Shown: positions 1-7,411 of the stretch, piece by piece
Position numbering within the stretch: the first letter of the stretch is position 1
Layout: each line of letters begins with the position of its first letter
NCBI GenBank assembly: GCA_030619955.1
Contig: JAUXAK010000021.1
Span: 1 to 9,043, forward strand
Direction: 5' to 3'
Length of the DNA: 9,043 bases
Origin: an archaeon
GTDB lineage: Archaea > Nanobdellota > Nanobdellia > Pacearchaeales > UBA284
Translations under genes and position numbers: made by a program
The notes under the pieces: model-generated
What the model was told of the DNA's origin: nothing
Databases searched by the model: none
What the model saw: only the letters and a program-made list of their open reading frames with translations

Positions 1-32
1 AAAATAAAGATAATAAAAGAACAATATAAAAA

Positions 33-746
33 ATGTTATATCTTATTGGTATTGGTTTAGATAAAAAAGATATAAGCCTAAAGGCGCTAGAAGCCATAGC
101 CAAATGTAAAAAAATTTATCTTGAAATTTATACAACTAAGCTGCCTTATTCTATAAAAGAGCTTGAAAAAATAATAAAGAAAACTATAATCAAAGCTGAT
201 AGAAGTATGATAGAAAATAAATCTTCAGAATTTATTAAAAAAGCAAAAGCACAAGATATTGCTTTATTAATTTATGGCGACCCTCTTGCAGCAACAACTC
301 ATCTTTCCTTGCTGCTTGAAACTAAAAAAATGAGAATTAAAACAAAAATTATACATTCTAGTTCTGTTTTAACTGCGATTAGTGAAACAGGGTTACAACT
401 TTATAAGTTTGGCAAGACAACATCAATACCAAAATGGCAACAAAGCTATAAACCAACATCTTTTTATAATATAATAAAAGAAAATCAGTCAATAAATGCA
501 CATACTTTAGTTTTAGTTGATAAAGGTCTAAGTATAAGAGAAGCAATAAATGAACTTACAGAAGCTTCTAAAAATAAACTTAATAATAACTTAGTGATTA
601 TATGTTCAGAACTTGGAACACAAAGGCAGAAAATTATCAAAGGAAAACTAAAAGAGCTAAAGAATTTATCAAAATTAAGAGAGCCTTTCTGCATTGTCAT
701 TCCAGCTTCATTGCATTTTACTGAAGCAAAATTCCTTAAAATTTAA
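33..746 (+). CDS. dphB: Diphthine synthase (diphthamide biosynthesis methyltransferase)
   Basis: A 237-residue cytoplasmic SAM-dependent methyltransferase of the DphB/Dph5 family. In archaea this enzyme methylates the 3-amino-3-carboxypropyl group on the modified histidine of elongation factor aEF2, the second step of diphthamide synthesis. What is seen: the start MLYLIGIGL, then YLEIYT at residues 29-34, GDPLAATTH at 82-90, the HSSSVLTAISETGLQLYKFG block at 108-127, and the closing VIPASLHFTEA near 222-231, all in family order. The protein is slightly shorter than typical archaeal members, and the stretch after TLVLVDKGLSIREA (158-171) looks compressed compared with the usual E-x-x-YM-containing segment. 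The start is set by an in-frame TAA at 27-29 and by the family motif beginning at residue 1. No clear Shine-Dalgarno sequence precedes it. The next gene seems to have its own promoter, so linkage to the surface genes is probably only positional. Confidence 0.93.
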   Translation: MLYLIGIGLDKKDISLKALEAIAKCKKIYLEIYTTKLPYSIKELEKIIKKTIIKADRSMIENKSSEFIKKAKAQDIALLIYGDPLAATTHLSLLLETKKMRIKTKIIHSSSVLTAISETGLQLYKFGKTTSIPKWQQSYKPTSFYNIIKENQSINAHTLVLVDKGLSIREAINELTEASKNKLNNNLVIICSELGTQRQKIIKGKLKELKNLSKLREPFCIVIPASLHFTEAKFLKI

Positions 747-759
747 AAACTCAAAATAT

Positions 760-767
760 CTTATATA
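760..767 (+). promoter_or_regulatory. Candidate archaeal TATA box for the surface-protein genes
   Basis: CTTATATA matches the archaeal TATA consensus (YTTATATA-like), with A-rich sequence just upstream where a BRE would lie. An archaeal TATA box normally sits about 25 bases before the transcription start, which predicts a start near 790. That is downstream of the ATG at 771 and about ten bases before the ATG at 801. The region is AT-rich, so a chance match is possible. Confidence 0.42.
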
Positions 768-800
768 AAGATGGAAAAGAGGAAAGTAAGGCAAGCAAAC

Positions 801-3800
801 ATGCTAAAGAAAAGCATAAAAATAATTTTAATATTTATTGTGTTGGCTTCTGTTTTTTTGTTTAATTTAGGGGATGCAGAAGCAAGATGTTTGCAGGGTG
901 ATCCTGTAGCTGATCCTTCTCGGGTGGGGTGGGACATACCACTAACTAAGGAAACCATGTCTGAAATGACTATTCAAGAGATAGGAAGAAATATTACAAG
1001 AGATCTATGCCCTAGCCCCTCTTCACAACTTTGGTATTATGAGGTTGTTAATGAATTTGTTTTTATAGAAACGCAAGAATCATCAGGTGAATGGATCAAA
1101 GATAATGAAGTCTGGAAAATAAGGGTATCATGGACTATACCAGAAGATAAAGGTTATAGTGGATCAGTAGGACCAAACGCTGATCCTTCTCATCTTCCTC
1201 GTCCAGCTGGAACTTTTTTAGATAAATTAGATATTATTAAATTTAGAATATATAGATACAAACAAACCACGCTAAAAGGACAATTTATTCTAAATGGTTC
1301 TATAGATATAAATTACAATCAGATAAATGCCTCTATGGAGTATTATGACTCTGAAGTTGATAAATTATATAATTATAAATATACAATCACACCTATCTAC
1401 AGAAGAAAAGGTGTTCTTGTAAGTGTGTGGAAAGGAGATCTATCTGAATTTGGTTGTTTTATTCGTTATCCTAATATAAATATAGAAACAAGTGGAAGTA
1501 ATACATATTGTCCTGACGAATTTAACTTTAAAAAAGATGCTTTTTTTTCATATTGGTCAGGATTTATAAATTCTTCAGGGCTCCATAAAGTAGATTCTGA
1601 TGATAGATCTCTTCTTTATGCAGAAGGTCATAGTTGGTGCGGAACTCAGTATGGAATTTGTACAGCAGGAGGGGGACATTGTAAAGCTGGGGATGTTGAG
1701 TTTGATTCTTGGGATGGTCATACGGCATTTAATATAAGAAATTATGATTGTGGGGGTCCTGCCAGACTTAAATGGTTTTACTTCACTGGAAGCCCGCCTA
1801 AATATCTGCCTGTCCCCTTAGATGCCTTCTGGATAGACAAAGAAGAAAGAGAAGGAATTGGATTGATTGAGGATATAGAAAAAATTAAAAGTTGTAATCT
1901 CATAAGTGCAAGTATTTCAGCAGATAATTGCCCAGTAGAAGGATGTGATGTTGGTAATGTAACTACTTTAAGTGCAACATTTGATGGTTCTGGTTGTCCT
2001 TCTATTAACAAATTAGTATTTTCACTAACTAACGGGAATATAGATTTGCCAATGACTGTAGATTGTCCTTTTGATGAAAATACCTATAGCTGTTCTGGTG
2101 ATTTTGAATTGCCTGTATGTTATGATGGGCAGGTTTTTTGGATTAAGAATGCAAGTGCTTATGTAAATACTAGTCTTGTTGCATATAATGATACAGAACT
2201 TCTTGGAATAGAAGAATTTACTTTTACTACCTATTGTTCAAAACTTATTGCATTAGATTTGTTGCCTGATTTTAGAGAGGTGATAGTAAATCAATGGATA
2301 TACTTAACAGTTAATGCTTTTTTTGAAAAAAATGGTGTTATAAGAAAAGAGGATGTTACTACAAGCCCTTATACAAAATATATTTCATCTAATCCTTCTG
2401 TTTTTTATGTTGACCAAGGGGTTGCTCGTGCCTTTGGGGAGGGCCTTGAAAACATAACAACAACTTATCCTCATGATTTTTCAGGAAAACTTAGTGATAC
2501 CTCTACTTTTAGAGCATGGCCAAATGTTAATTGTCTCCTAGAGGAAACAAAAATAATTTCTTATTGTGGTGATGTCTGTAATATGGGTGATAAAATCACG
2601 ATGGTCACAAAACCATATGGATATTGTAATGATTATCTAAGTGGAGGAGGCAAGATCACTATGATAGCTGAAAATATTACTTCTTATGATGAAAGATGCA
2701 TTGTTAATATGACAGGAACACTTTATCCTTGTGAAGTAGGATGTATTTGTGCAAACTGGACAATTCCTGATAATATGGACTGGGAAAATTGCGGTGGTAA
2801 AACAGTTTATATAAAAAATGTTGGTTTATGGAATAAAACTGGCAATGAATATAGTTTAATAGGGTCACTTGATGTATCTCAAGTGCCTTCTCGTGATGAC
2901 TTTGGCTCCTTCACATTCTGGAAGCCAAATTTTCCTCCCACTATCCAAATGCAAATAACAGGAACACCAGTTATTATTGATGAAACTCCTATTCCTGATA
3001 TTTTTAACATAACTAAAGATGTTTATTTAAATCAAACAAGTTTTGACCCAAATGAAGATGAAGGTGATTACATAATTTTTTGGGGTTGGTATTTTAGAGA
3101 AAGTGGTGATAGTGAATGGATAACAATTCATGAAACAGGTAATGAAAACGAATCAAACAAAATTTATAATTTTGAAAGCTATAAATCAGGAGTTTATGAA
3201 ATAAATTTAACTTTAATTGATACCTATGGTGCTACAAGTAGTGAAATTGAAGAGATTAAATTGTGGAATGGTGAAGATCCTCTTGCAATAATTTCAAGTC
3301 CAGCTTTGGGTGAGGTTTTTGAACCTTCTACTAATATATTATTCAATGGTTCAAGAAGTAGTGCTTTGGGTTCTCCTGAAACATGGTACTTAAATTGGAC
3401 TTGGTTTAATGGCATATCATGGGAAGTTCTTGAAGAAGGAACTTACAATGATATAAAAGAATTTAATAGAACTTTTGTTAATCCATCACAAGAATATAAA
3501 GTTAATTTGACTATTACAGATGCTGCTGCTAGTGACACAAGTCAAAGAATTTTTAATATTGCAAGATGTGTCAAAGGCAATGTAGTTATTTTTCCAGGAA
3601 GATGTTTTTCTGGAACAATGGAATATTGTGAACGTTCTGATGAAGAAGGTGGAGGCACAAGAATTATATCACAAGATTGTAGATATGAGGGTTGTTCATG
3701 TTCTCCTAAAATTTGTGATCAATCTAGTGGTGATTGTGTTGGTGTGCCAGAACCAGATGAATGTAAATTAGAAAATAATTATGGCACCTGTCATGGTGTT

Positions 3801-4325
3801 GCTGGTTGTTATTGGTCAAATGGCGACGAAGGCGAATGCTTAGCATGTTATCAAAATAATAAACCACAATCATGTTCAGATTATAGTGAAAAGGCATGTG
3901 CTGTTGATAATTGTGGCATGGCCCGAATTGGTTTAGGTTCAGAAGATTGTGGCAAGGTAATAACTCAAAATGGCATACAATATTATGTTGATAATTGTCA
4001 TTGTTCTTGGCATAGTGAGGCTTTTGGTTGTCAGCTTAATCAAACACTTACAGAAGATGGAACAGGAGAACAAAAAGATTGTGCATATTCAATAGAATAT
4101 AGTGAATGTGGGGGAGGTGGCTGTGAAATAAATGAAAGAAATGTTACTTATGATCTTGCTGATGGAAGTGATATTGGCTGTCCTAAACCAGAACCAGAAT
4201 GCCAGACATGCGCCTTGCTTCTCAGACCAATGCCATTTTTTTCATGGTTTAATGTTATTGCTGTTATAGCTTTACTTGCTATACTTTATATTTTTATATT
4301 CAAAATAAAAAAGCAAAGAAAATAA
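801..4325 (+). CDS. Large secreted, membrane-anchored surface protein with PKD-like and cysteine-rich regions
   Basis: Not a recognised named protein. From the ATG at 801 it has 1174 residues. Residues 1-28 form a signal peptide (MLKKSIKIILIFIVLASVFL core, likely cleaved after AEA). Residues 100-202 contain VSWTIP, IKFRIYRYK and YKYTITPIYRR, resembling a fibronectin-III fold with an insertion. Four cysteines at 280-317 form a local cluster. Two PKD-like beta domains follow at about 712-822 (INLTLIDTYG strand) and 826-920 (YKVNLTITDAA strand). Residues 923-1137 carry 26 cysteines. A membrane helix lies at 1146-1167, followed by KIKKQRK inside the cell. There are 23 N-x-S/T sequons in the ectodomain, so N-glycosylation is likely. 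The frame also has an ATG at 771 (1184 residues), but this lies only a few bases after a TATA-like box and adds a long charged leader, so 801 is preferred. The role is probably structural or adhesive in the cell envelope (inference). The gene most likely leads an operon with the one 33 bases downstream. Confidence 0.85.
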   Translation: MLKKSIKIILIFIVLASVFLFNLGDAEARCLQGDPVADPSRVGWDIPLTKETMSEMTIQEIGRNITRDLCPSPSSQLWYYEVVNEFVFIETQESSGEWIKDNEVWKIRVSWTIPEDKGYSGSVGPNADPSHLPRPAGTFLDKLDIIKFRIYRYKQTTLKGQFILNGSIDINYNQINASMEYYDSEVDKLYNYKYTITPIYRRKGVLVSVWKGDLSEFGCFIRYPNINIETSGSNTYCPDEFNFKKDAFFSYWSGFINSSGLHKVDSDDRSLLYAEGHSWCGTQYGICTAGGGHCKAGDVEFDSWDGHTAFNIRNYDCGGPARLKWFYFTGSPPKYLPVPLDAFWIDKEEREGIGLIEDIEKIKSCNLISASISADNCPVEGCDVGNVTTLSATFDGSGCPSINKLVFSLTNGNIDLPMTVDCPFDENTYSCSGDFELPVCYDGQVFWIKNASAYVNTSLVAYNDTELLGIEEFTFTTYCSKLIALDLLPDFREVIVNQWIYLTVNAFFEKNGVIRKEDVTTSPYTKYISSNPSVFYVDQGVARAFGEGLENITTTYPHDFSGKLSDTSTFRAWPNVNCLLEETKIISYCGDVCNMGDKITMVTKPYGYCNDYLSGGGKITMIAENITSYDERCIVNMTGTLYPCEVGCICANWTIPDNMDWENCGGKTVYIKNVGLWNKTGNEYSLIGSLDVSQVPSRDDFGSFTFWKPNFPPTIQMQITGTPVIIDETPIPDIFNITKDVYLNQTSFDPNEDEGDYIIFWGWYFRESGDSEWITIHETGNENESNKIYNFESYKSGVYEINLTLIDTYGATSSEIEEIKLWNGEDPLAIISSPALGEVFEPSTNILFNGSRSSALGSPETWYLNWTWFNGISWEVLEEGTYNDIKEFNRTFVNPSQEYKVNLTITDAAASDTSQRIFNIARCVKGNVVIFPGRCFSGTMEYCERSDEEGGGTRIISQDCRYEGCSCSPKICDQSSGDCVGVPEPDECKLENNYGTCHGVAGCYWSNGDEGECLACYQNNKPQSCSDYSEKACAVDNCGMARIGLGSEDCGKVITQNGIQYYVDNCHCSWHSEAFGCQLNQTLTEDGTGEQKDCAYSIEYSECGGGGCEINERNVTYDLADGSDIGCPKPEPECQTCALLLRPMPFFSWFNVIAVIALLAILYIFIFKIKKQRK
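2934..3560 (+). other. Two PKD-like beta-sandwich domains in the first surface protein
   Basis: Two adjacent stretches of roughly 95-110 residues have PKD/Ig-like layouts. The first has VYLNQTSFDPNEDEGDYI, then FWGWYF, then GVYEINLTLIDTYGATSS. The second (from about 3276) has NILFNGSRSS, LNWTWFNG and YKVNLTITDAAASDTSQ. The final strand of each follows the PKD pattern Y-x-V/I-x-L-x-V/I-x-D, but the central W-x-F-G-D-G loop is replaced by W-G-W-Y-F or W-T-W-F-N-G, so these are divergent members. Such domains usually act as spacers or protein/glycan-contact modules outside the cell. Confidence 0.62.
3567..4211 (+). other. Cysteine-rich juxtamembrane region (26 cysteines in 215 residues)
   Basis: Directly before the membrane helix, about one residue in eight is cysteine. 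Recognisable pieces include EGCSCSPKIC, GTCHGVAGCYW, GECLAC, CSDYSEKACAVDNC and NCHCSW. No perfect internal repeat is visible and no metal-binding family is recognised. An extracytoplasmic position and an even cysteine count suggest a disulfide-stabilised stalk. Confidence 0.7.
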
Positions 4326-4350
4326 AACTTAATTTTTTGATAAGAAAAAA

Positions 4351-4357
4351 GAGGTGA
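4351..4357 (+). promoter_or_regulatory. Shine-Dalgarno sequence GAGGTGA
   Basis: GAGGTGA is an exact complement of the conserved 16S rRNA 3' end (UCACCUC) and lies immediately before the ATG at 4359, with one base between. The spacing is tight, but it fixes the start: there is no other methionine codon in this frame before about residue 84, and the signal peptide begins here. It is the only clear Shine-Dalgarno sequence in the window. Confidence 0.75.
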
Positions 4358-4358
4358 A

Positions 4359-7091
4359 ATGATAAAAAGCAAAAGTGCTTTGACAAGCACTACAAGCACT
4401 ACAAGCACTATTTTTATAGTATTTTTAATTACATTTATATTAATTATATTAATCTGTTTTAGTTCAGATGTAAATGCAGCTATAATAAAAGGCAATCCTT
4501 TTTTTAACCTCACTCAAACAAGTTATGGCCCTAATCAGGTTCTTGAAGGATTTTTAAATTTTTCTTTAAAAAATGAGCAAGGCTCAACAAAAGTTTCTGC
4601 TAGTGTAATGCAAACAAAAAAAGAAATGCTTTTGCTTGATTTTTTGAAAAAAGCTAATGTAAATTTTAATTGCAATCCAAGTGACTGTAAAACTAGTTAT
4701 GATGTTTCAAGCCCTGCAACTGAAAAATCAACTTTTTGTGATTCTGGAAGTGAAAAATATTTTGCACTTGTTATTTCTGGCAGAAAAAATATTGAAATTA
4801 AAAATCTAAGTTTTTGGCTTGATGGTTTAAGTTATGAGGACATGACATGCGGTGAAACCCCTCTTAAACTTGATTTGCTTGATGATAATACAATAGAATG
4901 GGAATATAAAGAAGCAAGTGTTTGGTGCACTGCATTTTATAGTTCAGACTGCCTTACTCCAAGCTTGGCAACAGAAGATTCTATTTTAAGCTCTATTCCT
5001 TATTGCGAGAAAATTAAAATTAATAAAACAGGAAGTATTGAACTTGCAGCTTATTTAAAACTTGAACAACTTGGAACAAATGGTTATGAAGATATTGAAC
5101 TTTTTATTACAGATTCAAATGGCATAAAAAAAGGAAGTTGTGATGATATTAATGTTTACAATGAAATTTATGAGTTAAAAAGTTGTGTTATTGATTCAAT
5201 TTCAGAGCCAGGTTTTTATATTGGCAAAGCAGATGATTATTTCATATGTGTAAGACAAAAAGCAGGCACATCAAAATATGCTATTAAAAGTGAAGCTGCT
5301 CAGCCTGTTTGTGGTTTTTATGGCCAGCCTCCTAAATCTTTTAGTTCTGATTATGCTCTTTATGTTAGAACAGCTGGTTTTGCACCATTTGAATCAGATG
5401 TTTTTGATGAAACAAATTTTATTGGAAATAATCTACAGAGTTATTTACAAAATTATATTATAACAAAATATAATAAAGACTGTTCTGAAAAATGTATTTT
5501 ACCTTTAAAATTTATTTCAATTGCTAAACAACAACTTAATTTAAGCAACTTGTATTTTGAATTTTCAACAGACAGTGGAGATCTTATTATCCGTAATTTT
5601 TATAACCTAGAAGTGAAATGGCCTCTTTTGAACATGTCAATGCAACCTGTTTCTTTTTCTGCATTAAATGCAACAACATCTGAGGCAGAAGCAGGACAAT
5701 ACACAGTAACAGCACGACTTGGCGCTTTTACTGAAAATAAAAATTTTAAAATAGAATCAGTTCCTTCTATTCAAAGTGTCTCGCCTTTATCTGTTATTCC
5801 AAATACAGAAACTAAATTTTATGTTATAGCAACTGCTCCTCTTGGCAGAAACATTGTAAAATATGAATGGAATTTTGGAGATGGCACTAGTGAGATAATA
5901 ACAACAGCTCCTAATGTAACTCACATCTATAGCCAGATAAAAGAATATACTCTGGCAGTGAAGGCGACTGATAATCTTGGCTTGACAGGCTCAAGAAGTT
6001 TTGTAATTACAAGCAATATAACAAAAGAACTTTTAAATGAAACAATTGAGCTATTAGTCTCACAATTAAATGATTTTTCTTTACAATATAATTCCCTTGA
6101 GCCATGGTGGCGTGACATGCTCAAAGTTAATATTACAACAACAAATGCAATATTAATCTCTTTAAAACAGCAAATTCCAACTGCAACACAATCGCAACTT
6201 TTTCAAATAAAAAAGCAGCTTGATTCTCCTGATCTTGAAATTCCTATTTCAATAAGTGACTCTTTTGTATTACATGAAAGTCTTTTTTATCCTGACCCTG
6301 AAAAAATCAATCCATCTTATATTGATGATTATGATTCTGATTATGAAACACAATTTAAGCATGCTATAGCTTTGTGGCAGCAAGATAATCTTAACTTGTA
6401 TATTTCAGGAAAAATTAAAACACTGACTTTTAGAGATAAAGTAAAAGAATTTACTCTTATGAATATAAAACTTGATCCGCAAGAATCTGTTTCAAATGCC
6501 TATGTTGTTTTTTATTTGCCTTCTGGCATTAGCTATGGAGATATTAAATTTAAAAATACAGATTTAACAATTTCTGATTTAAGTGATGCAATTAGTTTTG
6601 AGTTTTATAATCTGGATACAATAGAAACAATTTCTTTTGCATTGCCTGGAAAACATCTTGATGAGATAATGTTTTATGCATCACCAACTTTAGGAGAACT
6701 TCAAGTTATTCCCCCTATAACAAAAGAAAAAAAGATTCCTTATGCCTTAGTAGTTTTCTTAATTATAATAATTATTATAGCTATTTTAGCAGCTTTATTT
6801 TTTATATGGCGTGGCTATGAAAAAAAGCTTGAAAAAAAACTTTTCAAAAGTCCAGCTGATTTGCGAAATTTAATGAGCTTTATTTCAATGAATTTAATAA
6901 GCGGCTTGCCAAATAAAAAAATTAAAGAAAAACTAATTAAAGCTGGCTGGACAAAAGGACAAGTTGATTATGCTTTTAAAAAATTAAAAAAACAAAAGAA
7001 AAAAAAGAAAGCAAAGAAGAAAAAAGAAAAAGGAATAAGAATAAAGCAGCCAGATGAAAGCTATAGAAGATTTCTTAGATTTAGAAGATAA
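4359..7091 (+). CDS. Secreted PKD-domain membrane protein with basic cytoplasmic tail
   Basis: A 910-residue protein of no named family. Residues 1-40 form a signal peptide, with a Thr/Ser-rich start (LTSTTSTTST), a hydrophobic core at 18-34 and likely cleavage after DVNA. Residues 41-460 are an unrecognised, probably beta-rich ectodomain with scattered cysteines. Residues 467-553 form a classic PKD domain (YEWNFGDG at 502-509, then HIY, then YTLAVKATDNLG). Residues 554-625 look helical and 675-785 beta-rich. One membrane helix spans 794-817. The cytoplasmic tail holds a short helical segment at 831-876 with KAGWTKGQVDYAF, then a lysine tract at 874-891 and an arginine-rich end. There are 11 N-x-S/T sequons. 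The gene follows the previous surface gene by 33 bases on the same strand and has its own ribosome-binding site, so co-transcription and joint work in the envelope are likely. The function is not known. Confidence 0.86.
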   Translation: MIKSKSALTSTTSTTSTIFIVFLITFILIILICFSSDVNAAIIKGNPFFNLTQTSYGPNQVLEGFLNFSLKNEQGSTKVSASVMQTKKEMLLLDFLKKANVNFNCNPSDCKTSYDVSSPATEKSTFCDSGSEKYFALVISGRKNIEIKNLSFWLDGLSYEDMTCGETPLKLDLLDDNTIEWEYKEASVWCTAFYSSDCLTPSLATEDSILSSIPYCEKIKINKTGSIELAAYLKLEQLGTNGYEDIELFITDSNGIKKGSCDDINVYNEIYELKSCVIDSISEPGFYIGKADDYFICVRQKAGTSKYAIKSEAAQPVCGFYGQPPKSFSSDYALYVRTAGFAPFESDVFDETNFIGNNLQSYLQNYIITKYNKDCSEKCILPLKFISIAKQQLNLSNLYFEFSTDSGDLIIRNFYNLEVKWPLLNMSMQPVSFSALNATTSEAEAGQYTVTARLGAFTENKNFKIESVPSIQSVSPLSVIPNTETKFYVIATAPLGRNIVKYEWNFGDGTSEIITTAPNVTHIYSQIKEYTLAVKATDNLGLTGSRSFVITSNITKELLNETIELLVSQLNDFSLQYNSLEPWWRDMLKVNITTTNAILISLKQQIPTATQSQLFQIKKQLDSPDLEIPISISDSFVLHESLFYPDPEKINPSYIDDYDSDYETQFKHAIALWQQDNLNLYISGKIKTLTFRDKVKEFTLMNIKLDPQESVSNAYVVFYLPSGISYGDIKFKNTDLTISDLSDAISFEFYNLDTIETISFALPGKHLDEIMFYASPTLGELQVIPPITKEKKIPYALVVFLIIIIIIAILAALFFIWRGYEKKLEKKLFKSPADLRNLMSFISMNLISGLPNKKIKEKLIKAGWTKGQVDYAFKKLKKQKKKKKAKKKKEKGIRIKQPDESYRRFLRFRR
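4374..4409 (+). repeat. Triple 9-base direct repeat with an overlapping hairpin in the signal-peptide region
   Basis: ACAAGCACT occurs three times without a gap at 4383-4391, 4392-4400 and 4401-4409, coding Thr-Ser-Thr three times. Just upstream, AGTGCTT at 4374-4380 is the exact complement of AAGCACT inside each copy, so a 7-bp hairpin with a 4-base loop can form with the first copy, and longer-loop versions with the other two. It lies 15 bases after the start codon, within reach of the initiating ribosome. Copy-number change would alter the signal peptide n-region by three residues without a frameshift. Confidence 0.8.
5757..6017 (+). other. PKD domain of the second surface protein
   Basis: This is the best-conserved domain of the two plus-strand surface proteins. 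It shows the N-terminal strand ending in SVIPNTETKFYVIA, the diagnostic YEWNFGDGTS loop, the THIYSQIKEYTLAVKATDNLG strand pair and the closing SRSFVIT. PKD domains are extracellular beta-sandwiches common in archaeal surface-layer and secreted proteins. Confidence 0.9.
6849..6998 (+). other. Small cytoplasmic helical motif (GW...VDYAF) after the membrane helix
   Basis: After the membrane anchor, about 50 residues are predicted by eye to form three short helices: LRNLMSFISMNLISGL, KKIKEKLIKAGW and KGQVDYAFKKL. The layout, with a turn before each helix and a GW pair before the last, is reminiscent of three-helix UBA/CUE-like folds. The similarity is weak and no binding partner can be named. Confidence 0.45.
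6978..7031 (-). terminator. Candidate T-tract terminator for the minus-strand gene
   Basis: The poly-lysine codons at the end of the plus-strand gene read as repeated T-runs on the minus strand (up to eight Ts, at 6999-7006). They lie 78-131 bases beyond the stop of the minus-strand gene. Archaeal transcription terminates at U-tracts without needing a hairpin. The run may exist only because of the lysine codons, so function is inferred. Confidence 0.35.
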
Positions 7092-7108
7092 ATTCCAGGC
7101 TTTTCTTA

Positions 7109-7411
7109 TTACTTACTTATCTTTTTAAGTTCTTCTAAAACTTTTTTCTTTTTTAATTTCGCTTTTGGAGGTTTTGCTGCTGGCGCTGGAATTGGTTTTG
7201 GCACTGCTGTTGGTATTGGCTTTAGTAATGCTTTTGGAGCTGGTTTTGGTCTTGCTAATGGCTTTGCTGGTCTTATTGATCTTATCTTCATTGGTTTTGC
7301 TCTTGCTGGCATTGCTGTTGGTCTTGCTCTTGGTCTTACACCAAGTCCTGGCCTTACACCTGGAAAGCCTCTTGTAAATGGCATTATCTTTTTTGGCTTG
7401 CGTCTTTTTCT
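7109..7411 (-). other. Pro/Ala/Lys/Arg-rich cytoplasmic tail
   Basis: The final 100 residues, counted from the last residue of the membrane helix, have 33 Lys or Arg, only two acidic residues and 21 prolines, with runs such as KPIPTAVPKPIPAPAAKPPK. The composition resembles histone H1-type tails and is likely disordered. The coding DNA is low in complexity and strongly strand-biased (the plus strand is G/T-rich), which creates spurious hydrophobic frames on the plus strand. Confidence 0.75.

Noticed and set aside
1..32. Promoter for dphB (AATATAAA near 23-30)
   Set aside because: It lies directly against the start codon, too close for an archaeal TATA box unless translation began further in, and the sequence is simply A-rich; the upstream gene is not visible.
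1541..1548. Run of eight Ts in the first surface gene as a possible phase-variation tract
   Set aside because: The frame is intact and runs of this length are expected by chance in a genome this AT-rich; there is no sign of an alternative frame product.
4286..4513. Minus-strand 75-residue hydrophobic frame across the junction of the two surface genes
   Set aside because: It is antisense to the end of one gene and the signal peptide of the next, and its repeated residues are the antisense of the 9-base repeats.
7092..7108. Bidirectional hairpin terminator between the convergent stops
   Set aside because: The 17-base gap contains no inverted repeat of useful length; T-tracts inside the flanking genes are better candidates.
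7165..7377. Plus-strand 70-residue very hydrophobic Leu/Val/Ala frame
   Set aside because: It is the antisense shadow of the Pro/Ala/Lys/Arg tail of the minus-strand gene, caused by biased codons, and has no ribosome-binding site.
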